A DNA stretch of 64,000 nt, taken from positions 2,108,001 to 2,172,000 of the forward strand of contig NZ_JADBDT010000001.1 in assembly GCF_014873485.1 (NCBI RefSeq), read 5' to 3'. The notes beneath the pieces were generated by a model. That model saw nothing but the letters and a program-made list of their open reading frames with translations. It made no database searches and had not been told where the DNA came from. The stretch's first letter is position 1. Each line of letters opens with the position of its first letter. Origin of the DNA: Sphingopyxis sp. OAS728. GTDB lineage: Bacteria > Pseudomonadota > Alphaproteobacteria > Sphingomonadales > Sphingomonadaceae. Of this stretch, positions 8,288-16,098 are shown in pieces. The translations under genes and the position numbers were made by a program.

Positions 8288-9243
8288 CTTACCGCGCGCA
8301 CCGGGAAGATAGAACGAACGCTCATCGCTTCCTTGAGCCGCTGCGCGACGGCACGAGCTACGGGTGGAGGAAAAGCATTGCCGACTTGCCGATAGGCGGC
8401 TGTCTTTCTTCCGTTGAATGACCAATCGTCGCCAAAGCCCTGAATGCGAGCAGTCATCCTCACGGTAAGGCGAGGCATTCCTACAAAGTCGCGATCTGGA
8501 GCTTCGTCAGCGAGTGAAAGGCCATTGACCCCTAACGACGCCCAGGCGCGCTTTGCGCGCGTCGGCCCGAGATCGGGGCCGCCATGTTTTTTTGAACCGC
8601 CCACCAAGGTGGGAGCGATCTCGGAAGCGCCTTCCGCCCAGCGTTTGGCGCCGCGCCAACCACGCTCGGCCATAAGGTCTACCAGTGTTTCTCCGACAGT
8701 CGGCGCGTCGCCGGGGTTCGGCATCGGCCAAGAAAAATGATCTTTGATGTCGTGCCTAAGCGCGACAATCACGACACGCGGCCTCAATTGCGGAACACCA
8801 TAATCCGAGGCGTTCAATAGCCTCCAGTGCGTTTCATATCCGAGAGAATCGAGCTGGGCTTTTAGATGCGTCCGATAATCCTCGAAAACGGCATCAAGAA
8901 AGCCGCGCACATTCTCAATCATGATTGCCTTCGGACGGGTCTCGTCAATCAACCGCAGTGCCGCCGGAAATAGATTTCGCTCGTCGTTAGGTCCGAGCTG
9001 TTTGCCCGCGACGGAGAACGGAGGGCAAGGCAACCCGCCGGCAAAAAGATCAACGCCCTTGTAGGCTCGACCATCGAACAAATTTAGATCGTCCTCATGC
9101 ACCGTCCAAGCTGGCCGGTTCAATCGTAAGGTCTTGCAGCAGTCGCTGTCGATCTCAACGACGCCCGCGTGTTCAAAGCCAGCGAGCTCAAGTCCGCGAG
9201 CCTGTCCGCCAGCCCCGGCACATACTTCTAGCGAACTGAGCAC
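8284..9243 (-). CDS. DNA (cytosine-5) methyltransferase of the restriction-modification system
   Basis: 319 residues with all main m5C methyltransferase motifs in order: motif I CAGAGGQARGLE (8-19), motif IV GGLPCPPFS (catalytic C73), motif VI ENVRG (110-114), motif VIII QLRPRVVIVAL (152-162), motif X QVGNAFPPPVA (286-296). The target-recognition part is about 190-255. It presumably methylates the site cut by the adjacent NgoMIV-like enzyme. The GTG at 9243 is preceded by AGGGG at 9 bases. It is the first gene of the operon; no separate controller-protein gene is seen. Confidence 0.93.
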   Translation of the reverse strand: MLSSLEVCAGAGGQARGLELAGFEHAGVVEIDSDCCKTLRLNRPAWTVHEDDLNLFDGRAYKGVDLFAGGLPCPPFSVAGKQLGPNDERNLFPAALRLIDETRPKAIMIENVRGFLDAVFEDYRTHLKAQLDSLGYETHWRLLNASDYGVPQLRPRVVIVALRHDIKDHFSWPMPNPGDAPTVGETLVDLMAERGWRGAKRWAEGASEIAPTLVGGSKKHGGPDLGPTRAKRAWASLGVNGLSLADEAPDRDFVGMPRLTVRMTARIQGFGDDWSFNGRKTAAYRQVGNAFPPPVARAVAQRLKEAMSVRSIFPVRAVR

Positions 9244-9690
9244 GACTGCATTCCCCTTATGTTCCGCCGCACCTGATTAGCGACCCGGCCGATAAAGGCA
9301 AGGGCAACGGGATCTCGTTGGCGTCAATCGTTATGCCGCACAGTGGCGCCAATTGCCGCCCTCGGCCCGCCTGCCATACCCTAAGAAATTAAAATTGCGG
9401 AGAAAAATGGCGTTTATCTGGCTCGGGAGAGCGGGTGCCATACGCATATCTAACTGAAAACGAGCCACAATCTGCGGCGGAGCTGGCAGTCCTTTTATCT
9501 TGCCCTCCACCCACCCTCCGAATTTGCCTACTCAGTCCATGCAATGTCACCGTTCTTACACGCGACCGTCCGACAAGAAGGCGCCCATTGGGCCGGAGCG
9601 GTAGCAGGTCGAAGTCTTGTTTAGGGACGCTCACGGCAGCGCCACCTTATTCCGAGCTGACCGCTGCCGCTCCGATTGAGCGGAGGAAAG
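9244..9690. other. 447-base non-coding leader of the IS110-family element; also holds the defence operon promoter
   Basis: No protein-coding frame here is convincing; short open frames lack ribosome-binding sites. IS110-group elements carry a long non-coding left end that encodes a bridge RNA, so part of this region may do so. A perfect 6-bp stem (9667-9672 with 9678-9683) sits just before the GGAGG of the transposase. The left boundary of the element cannot be placed because IS110-group elements lack terminal inverted repeats. The promoter for the minus-strand defence operon should also lie here, but no clear -35/-10 pair was found. Confidence 0.45.
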
Positions 9691-10764
9691 ATGGACGGCT
9701 CAACTGTCAGCATCGGCTTGGACGTCGGCGAGCAAGTGACACACCTCTGCGCGATCGACGCAGCGGGAAAGGTGCATTTCGAGTGCAGTCTCCCTACCAC
9801 GGTAGATGCAGTTGGGACGGCGATTTCGGGATTGGATGACCGAACGCCGGGTATAATCGCTATGGAAGCGGGCACGGGACGTTACCTTGCGCTTGCCCTC
9901 CGCAACTTCGGCTATGATGTCCGAGTCATTGATGCGCGAAAGGCGAGAAAGTTTCTCTCTATCCGTTTGCATAAGACCGATCCTAACGACGCAAGGGGTC
10001 TAGCAGAGCTTGCGATGATGCAGCTTTCAACCACCCCGTCGGTTCATGTGAAATCTGTTGAGTGCCAGTTGCTGCGAGCGCAGCTCGTTTCGCGTGATCT
10101 CATAGTCAGGCAGAAGACTGGGCTTCAAAATGCTATCCGAACACGCCTCGCTGAGAACGGCATTCTCACGAAATTGCCGTCTCCACTACAAGTTCGTCCT
10201 ACAGTTGAGCGCCTTCTTGAAGAGCACCATTCCACTTACGGAGTAGATTTGCGCAGCGAGATATTGCCGCTGGTGGATATCTGGGAGCTAATGCGCCGGT
10301 ACGTCAATCAGACTGGTCGCGAGCTTGGGCGAATTGCCCGAGATCACCCTGTCATGCGCCGGTTTCTGGCCGTGCCAGGCGTCGGCCCTGTTTGCGCGGT
10401 CTCTGTTTATACCGCAATTGAAGAGCCCGCACGGTTTGTGCGGACACACGATGTCGGCGCGTATCTCGGCCTGATTCCCGCGGTGAAACAGTCGGGCCAG
10501 ATGATACATCGCGGGAGGATTTCAAAAGCTGGCAGCCGCATTACCAGAACGCATCTCGTTATGGCGGCGCGGGTGATCCTTGGTCGGGCGAAGCTAGAAT
10601 GCGCCCTGACGGATTGGGCACGGGCTCTCGCCCAACGTGTGGGCCATTCAAAAGCTCGCGTCGCGGTTGCACGAAAGTTGGCCGTTCTGCTGTTGAGCAT
10701 GTGGAAGTCAGGAAGAGATTTCGAACCCTACCCTGTTACCGGACAGTCTCCCCTCGGGGAGTGA
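9691..10764 (+). CDS. IS110 family transposase (DEDD)
   Basis: 357 residues from ATG 9691, with GGAGG four bases upstream. The N-terminal RuvC-like DEDD domain shows GLDVGEQVTHLCAID, AMEAGTGRYLA and KTDPNDARGLAE. The C-terminal transposase_20 domain holds FLAVPGVGPVCAVSVYTAI and a serine-containing ISKAGSRITRTHLVMAA region. These are the two domains of IS110 recombinases, which insert by bridge-RNA-directed recombination without terminal inverted repeats. It appears full length. It lies between the defence operon and the recombinase module, so it may be a later insertion into the island. Confidence 0.93.
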   Translation: MDGSTVSIGLDVGEQVTHLCAIDAAGKVHFECSLPTTVDAVGTAISGLDDRTPGIIAMEAGTGRYLALALRNFGYDVRVIDARKARKFLSIRLHKTDPNDARGLAELAMMQLSTTPSVHVKSVECQLLRAQLVSRDLIVRQKTGLQNAIRTRLAENGILTKLPSPLQVRPTVERLLEEHHSTYGVDLRSEILPLVDIWELMRRYVNQTGRELGRIARDHPVMRRFLAVPGVGPVCAVSVYTAIEEPARFVRTHDVGAYLGLIPAVKQSGQMIHRGRISKAGSRITRTHLVMAARVILGRAKLECALTDWARALAQRVGHSKARVAVARKLAVLLLSMWKSGRDFEPYPVTGQSPLGE

Positions 10765-10831
10765 CAGGCTTGGATGCCGGCCATTGATTTAGAGCGCTGA
10801 CTCAGGATGAAGAGCTGGTGCCAAGCCTGTC
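10763..10831. repeat. Inverted repeat just after the transposase stop (11-base arms)
   Basis: Arms 10763-10773 (GACAGGCTTGG) and 10821-10831 (CCAAGCCTGTC) are exact reverse complements separated by 47 bases. The left arm begins at the transposase stop codon. It could be a right-end feature of the IS or a transcript-end structure; no T-run follows. Confidence 0.6.
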
Positions 10832-10945
10832 GAAACGCTGTAGGTCAATAGACGCCGGGTTGCGCCCGCGTATGTCCAAGCAGCGATGCTAAAGGCGGGC
10901 GCGCGTGTTTCCGAACTCGTATCTTACCGCCCGGCAATTTCGGAA
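10765..10945. other. Junction between the IS110 element and the recombinase module
   Basis: No gene seen. Besides the inverted repeat starting at 10763 there is a second pair of arms, 10862-10869 and 10895-10902 (GCGCCCGC / GCGGGCGC). The right end of the IS and the left end of the recombinase module probably fall in here. Confidence 0.4.
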
Positions 10946-11179
10946 TCAGGTTAAGCCCTCTGTTTCTTCACGGCGCCGAAGCTCGTGCTCGACCGCTTCG
11001 CGAATGAATTTCGCGAGCTGACGATTGCCGACCTGTGCTTCAATCCGGCGGATCGTCTCCACCGACAGCCGAATAGTCGTGGCCTTCATTCCGAGCGGCG
11101 GGCGTCCCATGCCTTCGTCGCTATCGGCCTCGCGCTCAATCTCAAAGAGAATCGCGTTAATGACATCGTTTATTTGCAT
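10946..11179 (-). CDS. Ribbon-helix-helix (CopG/MetJ-like) regulator
   Basis: 77 residues. The segment KATTIRLSVETIRRIEAQVGNRQLAKFIREAVEHEL has a short beta strand followed by two helices, the layout of RHH DNA-binding proteins. The ATG at 11179 lies two bases from a near-perfect 31-base palindrome that may be its own operator. No Shine-Dalgarno is evident and the message could be nearly leaderless. It may control the divergent genes of the integrative module. An antitoxin role is possible but no toxin gene is adjacent. Confidence 0.75.
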   Translation of the reverse strand: MQINDVINAILFEIEREADSDEGMGRPPLGMKATTIRLSVETIRRIEAQVGNRQLAKFIREAVEHELRRREETEGLT

Positions 11180-11181
11180 AT

Positions 11182-11212
11182 ACGCTACCGTTTATGGTAT
11201 AAACGATAGCGT
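11182..11212. promoter_or_regulatory. Near-perfect palindrome, likely operator of the RHH gene
   Basis: Arms 11182-11195 and 11199-11212 are reverse complements with one mismatch in 14, around a GGT centre. The site abuts the RHH start codon and lies in the divergent region between that gene and the hypothetical gene at 11277. AT-rich TATAAA-like bases within it could overlap a -10 element. The operator role is inference from position and symmetry. Confidence 0.65.
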
Positions 11213-11276
11213 AAACAAGCTTTCTTTCCCCTCGGACGATGGCCTGAAGGCGAATCAACAAAGCGATGGAGGCAAT

Positions 11277-11831
11277 ATGTTCCACGATGCCGCAGGTGCC
11301 CGATCAAAGGGCGCCGGGGTAATTTCCCCTCTGCCACCCTTTGTTGCGACCCCTACTCCGGAAACGGTCAATACTATGCCCGTTCTCGAACGATCTCGCG
11401 ACCGTCGCGCCTTGAGCTACGCTCGCTATCGAAATGCAGAGAGCTTCTTCCTCTCGATTGACGAACGGATTTTCTCCAACACCAGCGACCTTCTCTATCA
11501 GACTGGCATTGTGGCGCAGTTGGCGTTGACCTCGCATCTGTTGGACGTCGGTTTTGATGACAGATGGTGCGCCCGAAACATCGGCCTGCATATCGGCAAG
11601 GCGCTGGCATACGCCAATGCGACCGGCCTAAACTATCACTCCCCTGCGCTCCGGCGGCTGGCCCCGGTGCTGTCACCCTACAACATCTGGCGCAATCCCG
11701 ACCTCGACGGATCGCGGCCCCCGGTCCCCAAAACGCTGCCAGACATTCCAGCCGTGCTCCGGGAATTGCTCGACCATGTGCGAGGGGTGACGGGACATGC
11801 TCGCCCAAGGCGGAGGCAGTCTCATGGCTGA
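11277..11831 (+). CDS. Hypothetical protein of the integrative module
   Basis: 184 residues from ATG 11277, chosen because GGAGG lies four bases upstream. No domain recognised. The middle (SYARYRNAESFFLSIDERIF, LTSHLLDVGFDDRWCARNIG) looks like a soluble helical protein, while the N-terminus is low-complexity and the C-terminus is rich in Pro, Arg and His. It overlaps the sigma-like gene by 8 bases, so the two are probably co-translated. Confidence 0.7.
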   Translation: MFHDAAGARSKGAGVISPLPPFVATPTPETVNTMPVLERSRDRRALSYARYRNAESFFLSIDERIFSNTSDLLYQTGIVAQLALTSHLLDVGFDDRWCARNIGLHIGKALAYANATGLNYHSPALRRLAPVLSPYNIWRNPDLDGSRPPVPKTLPDIPAVLRELLDHVRGVTGHARPRRRQSHG

Positions 11832-12129
11832 CGACAACCTCGCCGCTCGCTTCGCGCGCACAATCCGCGACCTGCTCGTTCCGCCGCCGGTCGTTCCCAA
11901 TTTCGACGAAGCTCCCGATCCAGAGATAGCGCGGATCGAATGGGCGATTGCCCGCCTGCCGGAGCAAACACGCGAAGTTTTCCTGATGCACCGCTTCGAC
12001 GATCTTCCATACGACCGCATCGCCCACCGCCTCGGCATCAGCGTAAAGACGGTCGAGCGGGAAATCGTCAGGGTGCTATGCGCTATCCGCGAGGCGCGAG
12101 AAGATCATGCCCGCGAGCAATCCAAGTAG
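11824..12129 (+). CDS. Sigma-70 region 4-like HTH protein
   Basis: 101 residues from ATG 11824, with GGAGG seven bases upstream. The C-terminal half (LPEQTREVFLMHRFDDLPYDRIAHRL, then GISVKTVEREIVRVL) matches sigma factor region 4, the helix-turn-helix that contacts -35 elements. A region 2 is absent, so it is not a complete sigma factor and may act as an accessory DNA-binding regulator of the module. It overlaps the upstream hypothetical gene. Confidence 0.8.
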   Translation: MADDNLAARFARTIRDLLVPPPVVPNFDEAPDPEIARIEWAIARLPEQTREVFLMHRFDDLPYDRIAHRLGISVKTVEREIVRVLCAIREAREDHAREQSK

Positions 12130-12312
12130 CCATCTGCGAAGCCCTCGGATGCTGGCGATTCGAGGTGAGAGGCCCGACTGGCGCTCACAAGCGGCCCCAG
12201 CGGCGGACTCCGATCTTTCCTGTTTATTCTTTTTCCTCGCCATTGATGTACGCGCGCCAACGAAACGCGGATTGTTGTTCCATTGCGCGAGTTACCGCGC
12301 AACGGTTGCAGC

Positions 12313-12537
12313 GTGGCCCGCCCCTCCCCCGAGCGAGCGCCCAGCGCATCGGAGCAGCTTGAAGCGCTGCTCGGCAAGCCGTGGCCCTTTCCGGGCCGCC
12401 CTCCCAAGCATGACCTCTCGACTTGGCGCGTCACCGACGATTGGCCCGATCCCGTTCCGGTCACGTTGGCGGAGGTCGAAGTGTTTGAGCGCTGGTTCGG
12501 CGACCTGTTCGACGAGTTCTTTTCCCCACCCCTCTAA
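12313..12537 (+). CDS. Small hypothetical protein upstream of the recombinase
   Basis: About 74 residues from GTG 12313; an in-frame TTG at 12283 would add ten residues, and neither has a strong ribosome-binding site. The sequence is acidic and proline-rich near LGKPWPFPGRPPKHD and ends EVFERWFGDLFDEFFSPPL. No family recognised. It ends 21 bases before the recombinase start, so it is probably co-transcribed with it. Confidence 0.55.
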   Translation: MARPSPERAPSASEQLEALLGKPWPFPGRPPKHDLSTWRVTDDWPDPVPVTLAEVEVFERWFGDLFDEFFSPPL

Positions 12538-12558
12538 GCTGACCCTACGGAGAGTGCC

Positions 12559-14214
12559 ATGACCGCGCCGCAGACCTTCACGGGGGCGCGCGCTGCCCTC
12601 TACCTTCGCGTCTCGACCGCGCGGCAAGCAGAGCATGACGTGTCGATCCCCGACCAGCGGCGGCAGGGCGAAGGCTGGTGCGCGGCGCGCGGGCTCAAGG
12701 TGGTTGATACCTATGTCGAGTCCGGCGCCTCCGCGACGAATGACCGCCGCCCGGAGTTCCAGAGACTGATTGAGGCCGGAACGTCGAAACCAGCGCCGTT
12801 CGACCTTGTGGTGGTCCACAGCTTCTCCCGCTTCTTCCGCGATCATTTCGAGCTTGAGTTCTATATCCGCAAGCTCGCCAAGAACGGCGTGAAGCTCGTC
12901 TCCATCACGCAGGAAATGGGCGACGATCCCATGCACGTCATGATGCGCCAGATTATGGCGCTGTTTGACGAGTATCAATCCAAGGAGACCGCCAAGCATG
13001 TTCTGCGCGCAATGCGTGAGAATGCGCGGCAAGGCTTCTGGAATGGATCGCTGCCGCCGATTGGCTACCGCGTCGTCGCGGCCGAGCAGCGCGGCGCCAA
13101 GGTCAAGAAGCGGTTGGAGATAGACCCCTTCCATGCCGAGACCGTGCGAACCATCTTCCGGCTCGCTCTGGAAGGCGATGGCGTATCAGGCTCGATGGGG
13201 GTCAAGGCCATCGCCGCTTGGCTCAACGAGAGGTCTATTCGGACTCGCGATGGCGGGCGTTGGGGCCTTGGTGCCGTTCACCAGATACTGACCCGCTCAA
13301 CCTACACCGGGCGGCACGAGTTCAATCGCCGAGGCAAGGACAGGAAGCTCAAACCGAAGTCAGAGGCGGTCGTGGTCGATGTCCCCCCGATCATCGATCA
13401 GGAGACTTTTGACGGGGTGCAGGCGCACTTGCAGGCCCGCAACCCCAAGAAGATGCCACCGCGCGTCGTGAGCGGCCCGACGCTGCTTACCGGCCTCATT
13501 CATTGCGCGAAGTGCGGTGGTGCCATGACCATCCGCACCGGCAAGGGTGGGCAGTATCGCTATTATGCCTGTTCGACCAAAGCACGGCAGGGGGCGAGCG
13601 CCTGCGCTGGCATGGCGGTGCCAATGGAGAAGCTGGACGATCTGGTTGCAAAGCATTTGGAGGACCGGCTTCTCCAACCCGATCGGCTGGAAGCCATCCT
13701 GTCCGCCGTTCTAGACCGGCGGCAGGAACAGGCGACGCGCAAGCGCGCCCATGTAGCCGACCTCAACAAGCGTGCCACCGAAACCGACCGGCGCCTAAAG
13801 CGGCTCTTTGACGCAATCGAGAACGGCATTGCCGACGTGAACGACCCTGACCTCAAAGAGCGCATCGCAACGCTCAAGGCGACGCGCGATCAGGCCAAGG
13901 CCGATGCGGAGCGCGTCACCGCCTCGCTCGGCGCTGCGGGGCAAAAGTCTTTCGCGCCTGACATGCTCGCGAAGTTCGCGACTACTGCGCGCCAGAGAAT
14001 GCGAACCGAGGGAGGCGGCTATCGCCGCGATCATGTCCGCGCGCTGGCACAGCGCGTGGAGGTCGATGTTGGGGAGGTTCGAATTCTCGGATCGAAAAGC
14101 AACCTGCTGCAAGCTTTGATCGCCGGGGCCGCCGAAACAAAGCCGGGCGCAGTGCCCAGCTTTGTTCCGAAGTGGTGCGCCCGGCAGGATTCGAACCTGC
14201 GACCACCCGCTTAG
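12559..14214 (+). CDS. Large serine recombinase / integrase
   Basis: 551 residues. The N-terminal resolvase domain has YLRVSTARQAE with the nucleophilic serine (Ser19), SIPDQRRQ, and VVVHSFSRFFRD. The recombinase domain follows (about 180-280), then a zinc-ribbon segment HCAKCGGAMTIR...YYACS, then a coiled-coil (about 390-470). Large serine integrases insert elements at specific att sites. The last 14 codons (WCARQDSNLRPPA and the stop) read the reverse strand of a tRNA-Arg gene, which marks that tRNA 3' end as the probable integration site. The C-terminal residues are therefore supplied by host DNA. Confidence 0.95.
   Translation: MTAPQTFTGARAALYLRVSTARQAEHDVSIPDQRRQGEGWCAARGLKVVDTYVESGASATNDRRPEFQRLIEAGTSKPAPFDLVVVHSFSRFFRDHFELEFYIRKLAKNGVKLVSITQEMGDDPMHVMMRQIMALFDEYQSKETAKHVLRAMRENARQGFWNGSLPPIGYRVVAAEQRGAKVKKRLEIDPFHAETVRTIFRLALEGDGVSGSMGVKAIAAWLNERSIRTRDGGRWGLGAVHQILTRSTYTGRHEFNRRGKDRKLKPKSEAVVVDVPPIIDQETFDGVQAHLQARNPKKMPPRVVSGPTLLTGLIHCAKCGGAMTIRTGKGGQYRYYACSTKARQGASACAGMAVPMEKLDDLVAKHLEDRLLQPDRLEAILSAVLDRRQEQATRKRAHVADLNKRATETDRRLKRLFDAIENGIADVNDPDLKERIATLKATRDQAKADAERVTASLGAAGQKSFAPDMLAKFATTARQRMRTEGGGYRRDHVRALAQRVEVDVGEVRILGSKSNLLQALIAGAAETKPGAVPSFVPKWCARQDSNLRPPA
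14173..14214. other. Probable element/chromosome junction inside tRNA-Arg
   Basis: The recombinase coding sequence and the tRNA-Arg gene overlap antisense for 42 bases, with the stop codon TAG lying in the anticodon-arm part of the tRNA. Integrases whose genes end at the 3' part of a tRNA usually use that sequence as an attachment site. The matching copy at the other end of the element was not found with confidence. Confidence 0.55.
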
Positions 14215-14249
14215 AAGGCGGGTGCTCTATCCAGCTGAGCTACGGGCGC
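14173..14249 (-). tRNA. tRNA-Arg (anticodon TCT)
   Basis: The minus strand folds as a complete cloverleaf: acceptor GCGCCCG pairing with CGGGCGC, D-arm GCTC/GAGC, anticodon stem CCCGC/GCGGG with loop CTTCTAA (anticodon TCT), T-arm GCAGG/CCTGC with TTCGAAT, discriminator A and an encoded CCA (14173-14175). The serine recombinase ends inside it on the opposite strand, but the tRNA itself is intact. Confidence 0.97.
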
Positions 14250-14319
14250 GCGCGCACTTGCGTCGCGCGGCGAATAGCGCGGTTTGCGTGGGCTGCAAAG
14301 CAGGTTAAGCAGCGGGCGC

Positions 14320-15069
14320 ATGTCCGAATCTTCCCCCCCGACGAGCCAGCCGGTCCAGGTCAACGCTGCAAGCGTGCGCCATTTTCGTTATTACGACCTG
14401 TTGATGGCAGCCTTTGTCGCCATCCTGCTGCTGTCGAATATCATCGGCGCGTCGAAACCGAGCTACGTCACGCTGCCGAACGGCACCCAATGGGCGTTCG
14501 GCGCGGGCGTCCTCTTTTTCCCGATCAGCTATATCATCGGCGACGTGCTGACCGAGGTCTATGGCTATGCCCGCGCGCGGCGGGTGATCTGGACGGGGTT
14601 CGCGGCGCTCGCCTTCATGGCGTTCATGGCGTGGATCGTCGTTGCGCTGCCGCCCGCCGATGGCTGGCCGGGCCAGCAATCCTATGAATTCGTCTTCGGC
14701 AACAGCTGGCGCATCGTCATCGCATCGATGACCGCCTTTTGCGTCGGCGAGTTCGCCAATTCCTATGTGCTGGCGCGGATGAAAATCTGGACCGGCGGCA
14801 AAAAGCTCTGGACGCGCACGATCGGCTCGACGGTGGTCGGGCAGGGCCTCGACAGCCTGATTTTCTACCCTCTCGCCTTTTACGGTCTTGCCGGCTGGCC
14901 GCCCGAGCAGCTTTACGAGGTTGTCCTGTCGCAATGGCTGATCAAAACGGCCTGGGAAGCGGCGCTGACCCCGGCAACCTATCTGGTGGTAGGCGCGTTG
15001 AAACGGCGCGAAGGTGTCGATGTGTTCGACGAAGGCACCGATTTCAATCCTTTCGGCGCCAAGGTCTGA
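14320..15069 (+). CDS. Queuosine precursor transporter (YhhQ/VUT family)
   Basis: 249 residues from ATG 14320 with about six hydrophobic segments. Family features include LLLSNIIGAS, FFPISYIIGDVLTEVYGY and GQGLDSLIFYPLAFYG. YhhQ proteins import queuosine precursors (preQ0/preQ1) across the inner membrane for tRNA modification. The next gene starts six bases after the stop, so both are likely in one transcript. Confidence 0.9.
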   Translation: MSESSPPTSQPVQVNAASVRHFRYYDLLMAAFVAILLLSNIIGASKPSYVTLPNGTQWAFGAGVLFFPISYIIGDVLTEVYGYARARRVIWTGFAALAFMAFMAWIVVALPPADGWPGQQSYEFVFGNSWRIVIASMTAFCVGEFANSYVLARMKIWTGGKKLWTRTIGSTVVGQGLDSLIFYPLAFYGLAGWPPEQLYEVVLSQWLIKTAWEAALTPATYLVVGALKRREGVDVFDEGTDFNPFGAKV

Positions 15070-15074
15070 TTCGA

Positions 15075-15458
15075 ATGACGTTGATCCAACTCGCCGCACT
15101 GTGCACCGAACAGAAGACCTGGCTTGTCGCAACCACCGCGCTCGGCCGGGACGCGCTGCACGTCTATTTCGGGCTCGGCGTCTTCATGGCCGTTCGGCTG
15201 TTGTGGCGCCGGCCCGGTGGCGGTCCGGCAGCCTGGCTCGCGGTGCTCGTCCTTGCGGTCGTCGGCGAATGGCTCGACATGACGACGCAGGCGAACAATG
15301 CGATGGTCCTTCCCCTCGCGGCCCATTGGCACGACGTCTGGAATACGATGTTCTGGCCGACGGTCCTGCTGTTCGTCGGACACTGGCTCCAGCCGAAGGC
15401 CGGGCCCGTGAGCGATGCGTCAGGCGAGGACGCCGAGCGCCGCCTCGAACAGGCGTAG
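15075..15458 (+). CDS. Hypothetical membrane protein
   Basis: 127 residues from ATG 15075 with three predicted hydrophobic segments (around residues 28-42, 48-65 and 87-105). [20 protein letters not shown] is characteristic, but I do not recognise a named family. It follows the queuosine transporter closely and converges on purQ with a 39-base 3' overlap. Confidence 0.7.
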   Translation: MTLIQLAALCTEQKTWLVATTALGRDALHVYFGLGVFMAVRLLWRRPGGGPAAWLAVLVLAVVGEWLDMTTQANNAMVLPLAAHWHDVWNTMFWPTVLLFVGHWLQPKAGPVSDASGEDAERRLEQA

Positions 15459-16085
15459 CCCGTCGGTGCCGCCATGCGCGCGGTCGATCGCGCGTTCGGG
15501 GTGCGGCATCATGCCGAGCACATTGCCCGCGTCGTTGAGCACGCCCGCGATGTCGCGCGCCGAGCCGTTCACGCTGTCGGCATAGCGGAACGCGACCCGC
15601 CCTTCGCCCTCGATGCGGTCGAGCGTCGCCGCGTCGGCGAAATAATTGCCGTCATGATGCGCGACGGGAATGTTGATCGTCTCACCCGCATTATAGCTCG
15701 CGGTGAACAGCGACTGGCTGTTCTCGACGGTCAGTGCCACGCTGCGGCACACGAAGTTGAGCCCGGCGTTGCGCATCAGCGCGCCGGGCAGCAGCTGCGC
15801 CTCGGTCAGCACCTGGAAGCCGTTGCACACGCCGAGCACGGGGACGCCGCGCGCCGCGGCATCCGAAACCGCGCGCAGGATCGGCGAACGTGCCGCCATC
15901 GCGCCCGAGCGGAGATAGTCGCCATAGGAAAAGCCGCCGGGGAGCGCGATGAAGTCGATGCCATCGGGCAGCTCGGTCTCGCGGTGCCAGACCATCGCGG
16001 GCTTGGCGCCGGTGACCTGTTCCAGCGCGACCGCCATGTCGCGGTCGCAGTTCGAACCCGGAAAGACGATGACGGCGGTCTTCAT
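15420..16085 (-). CDS. purQ: Phosphoribosylformylglycinamidine synthase glutaminase subunit PurQ
   Basis: 221 residues, a class I glutamine amidotransferase. Nucleophile C87 in GVCNGFQVL and the C-terminal HPERA (His/Glu of the triad) are present. PurQ hydrolyses glutamine and passes ammonia to PurL for FGAM formation in purine synthesis. It is 13 bases after purS. The 3' end overlaps the convergent membrane protein gene. Confidence 0.96.
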   Translation of the reverse strand: MKTAVIVFPGSNCDRDMAVALEQVTGAKPAMVWHRETELPDGIDFIALPGGFSYGDYLRSGAMAARSPILRAVSDAAARGVPVLGVCNGFQVLTEAQLLPGALMRNAGLNFVCRSVALTVENSQSLFTASYNAGETINIPVAHHDGNYFADAATLDRIEGEGRVAFRYADSVNGSARDIAGVLNDAGNVLGMMPHPERAIDRAHGGTDGLRLFEAALGVLA

Positions 16086-16098
16086 GGTCGCGGCTCCC

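Noticed and set aside
7415..8425. Longer version of the NgoMIV-like enzyme starting at 8425
   Set aside because: The extra 46 residues lie within the methyltransferase gene; ATG 8287 with ATGA overlap gives the usual family length.
9389..9634. 81-codon minus-strand frame in the IS110 leader
   Set aside because: No ribosome-binding site, low-complexity Arg/Ser-rich product and no family; more likely non-coding.
10946..11179. RHH gene as antitoxin of a toxin-antitoxin pair
   Set aside because: No toxin-like gene overlaps or follows it; the neighbouring genes belong to the recombinase module.
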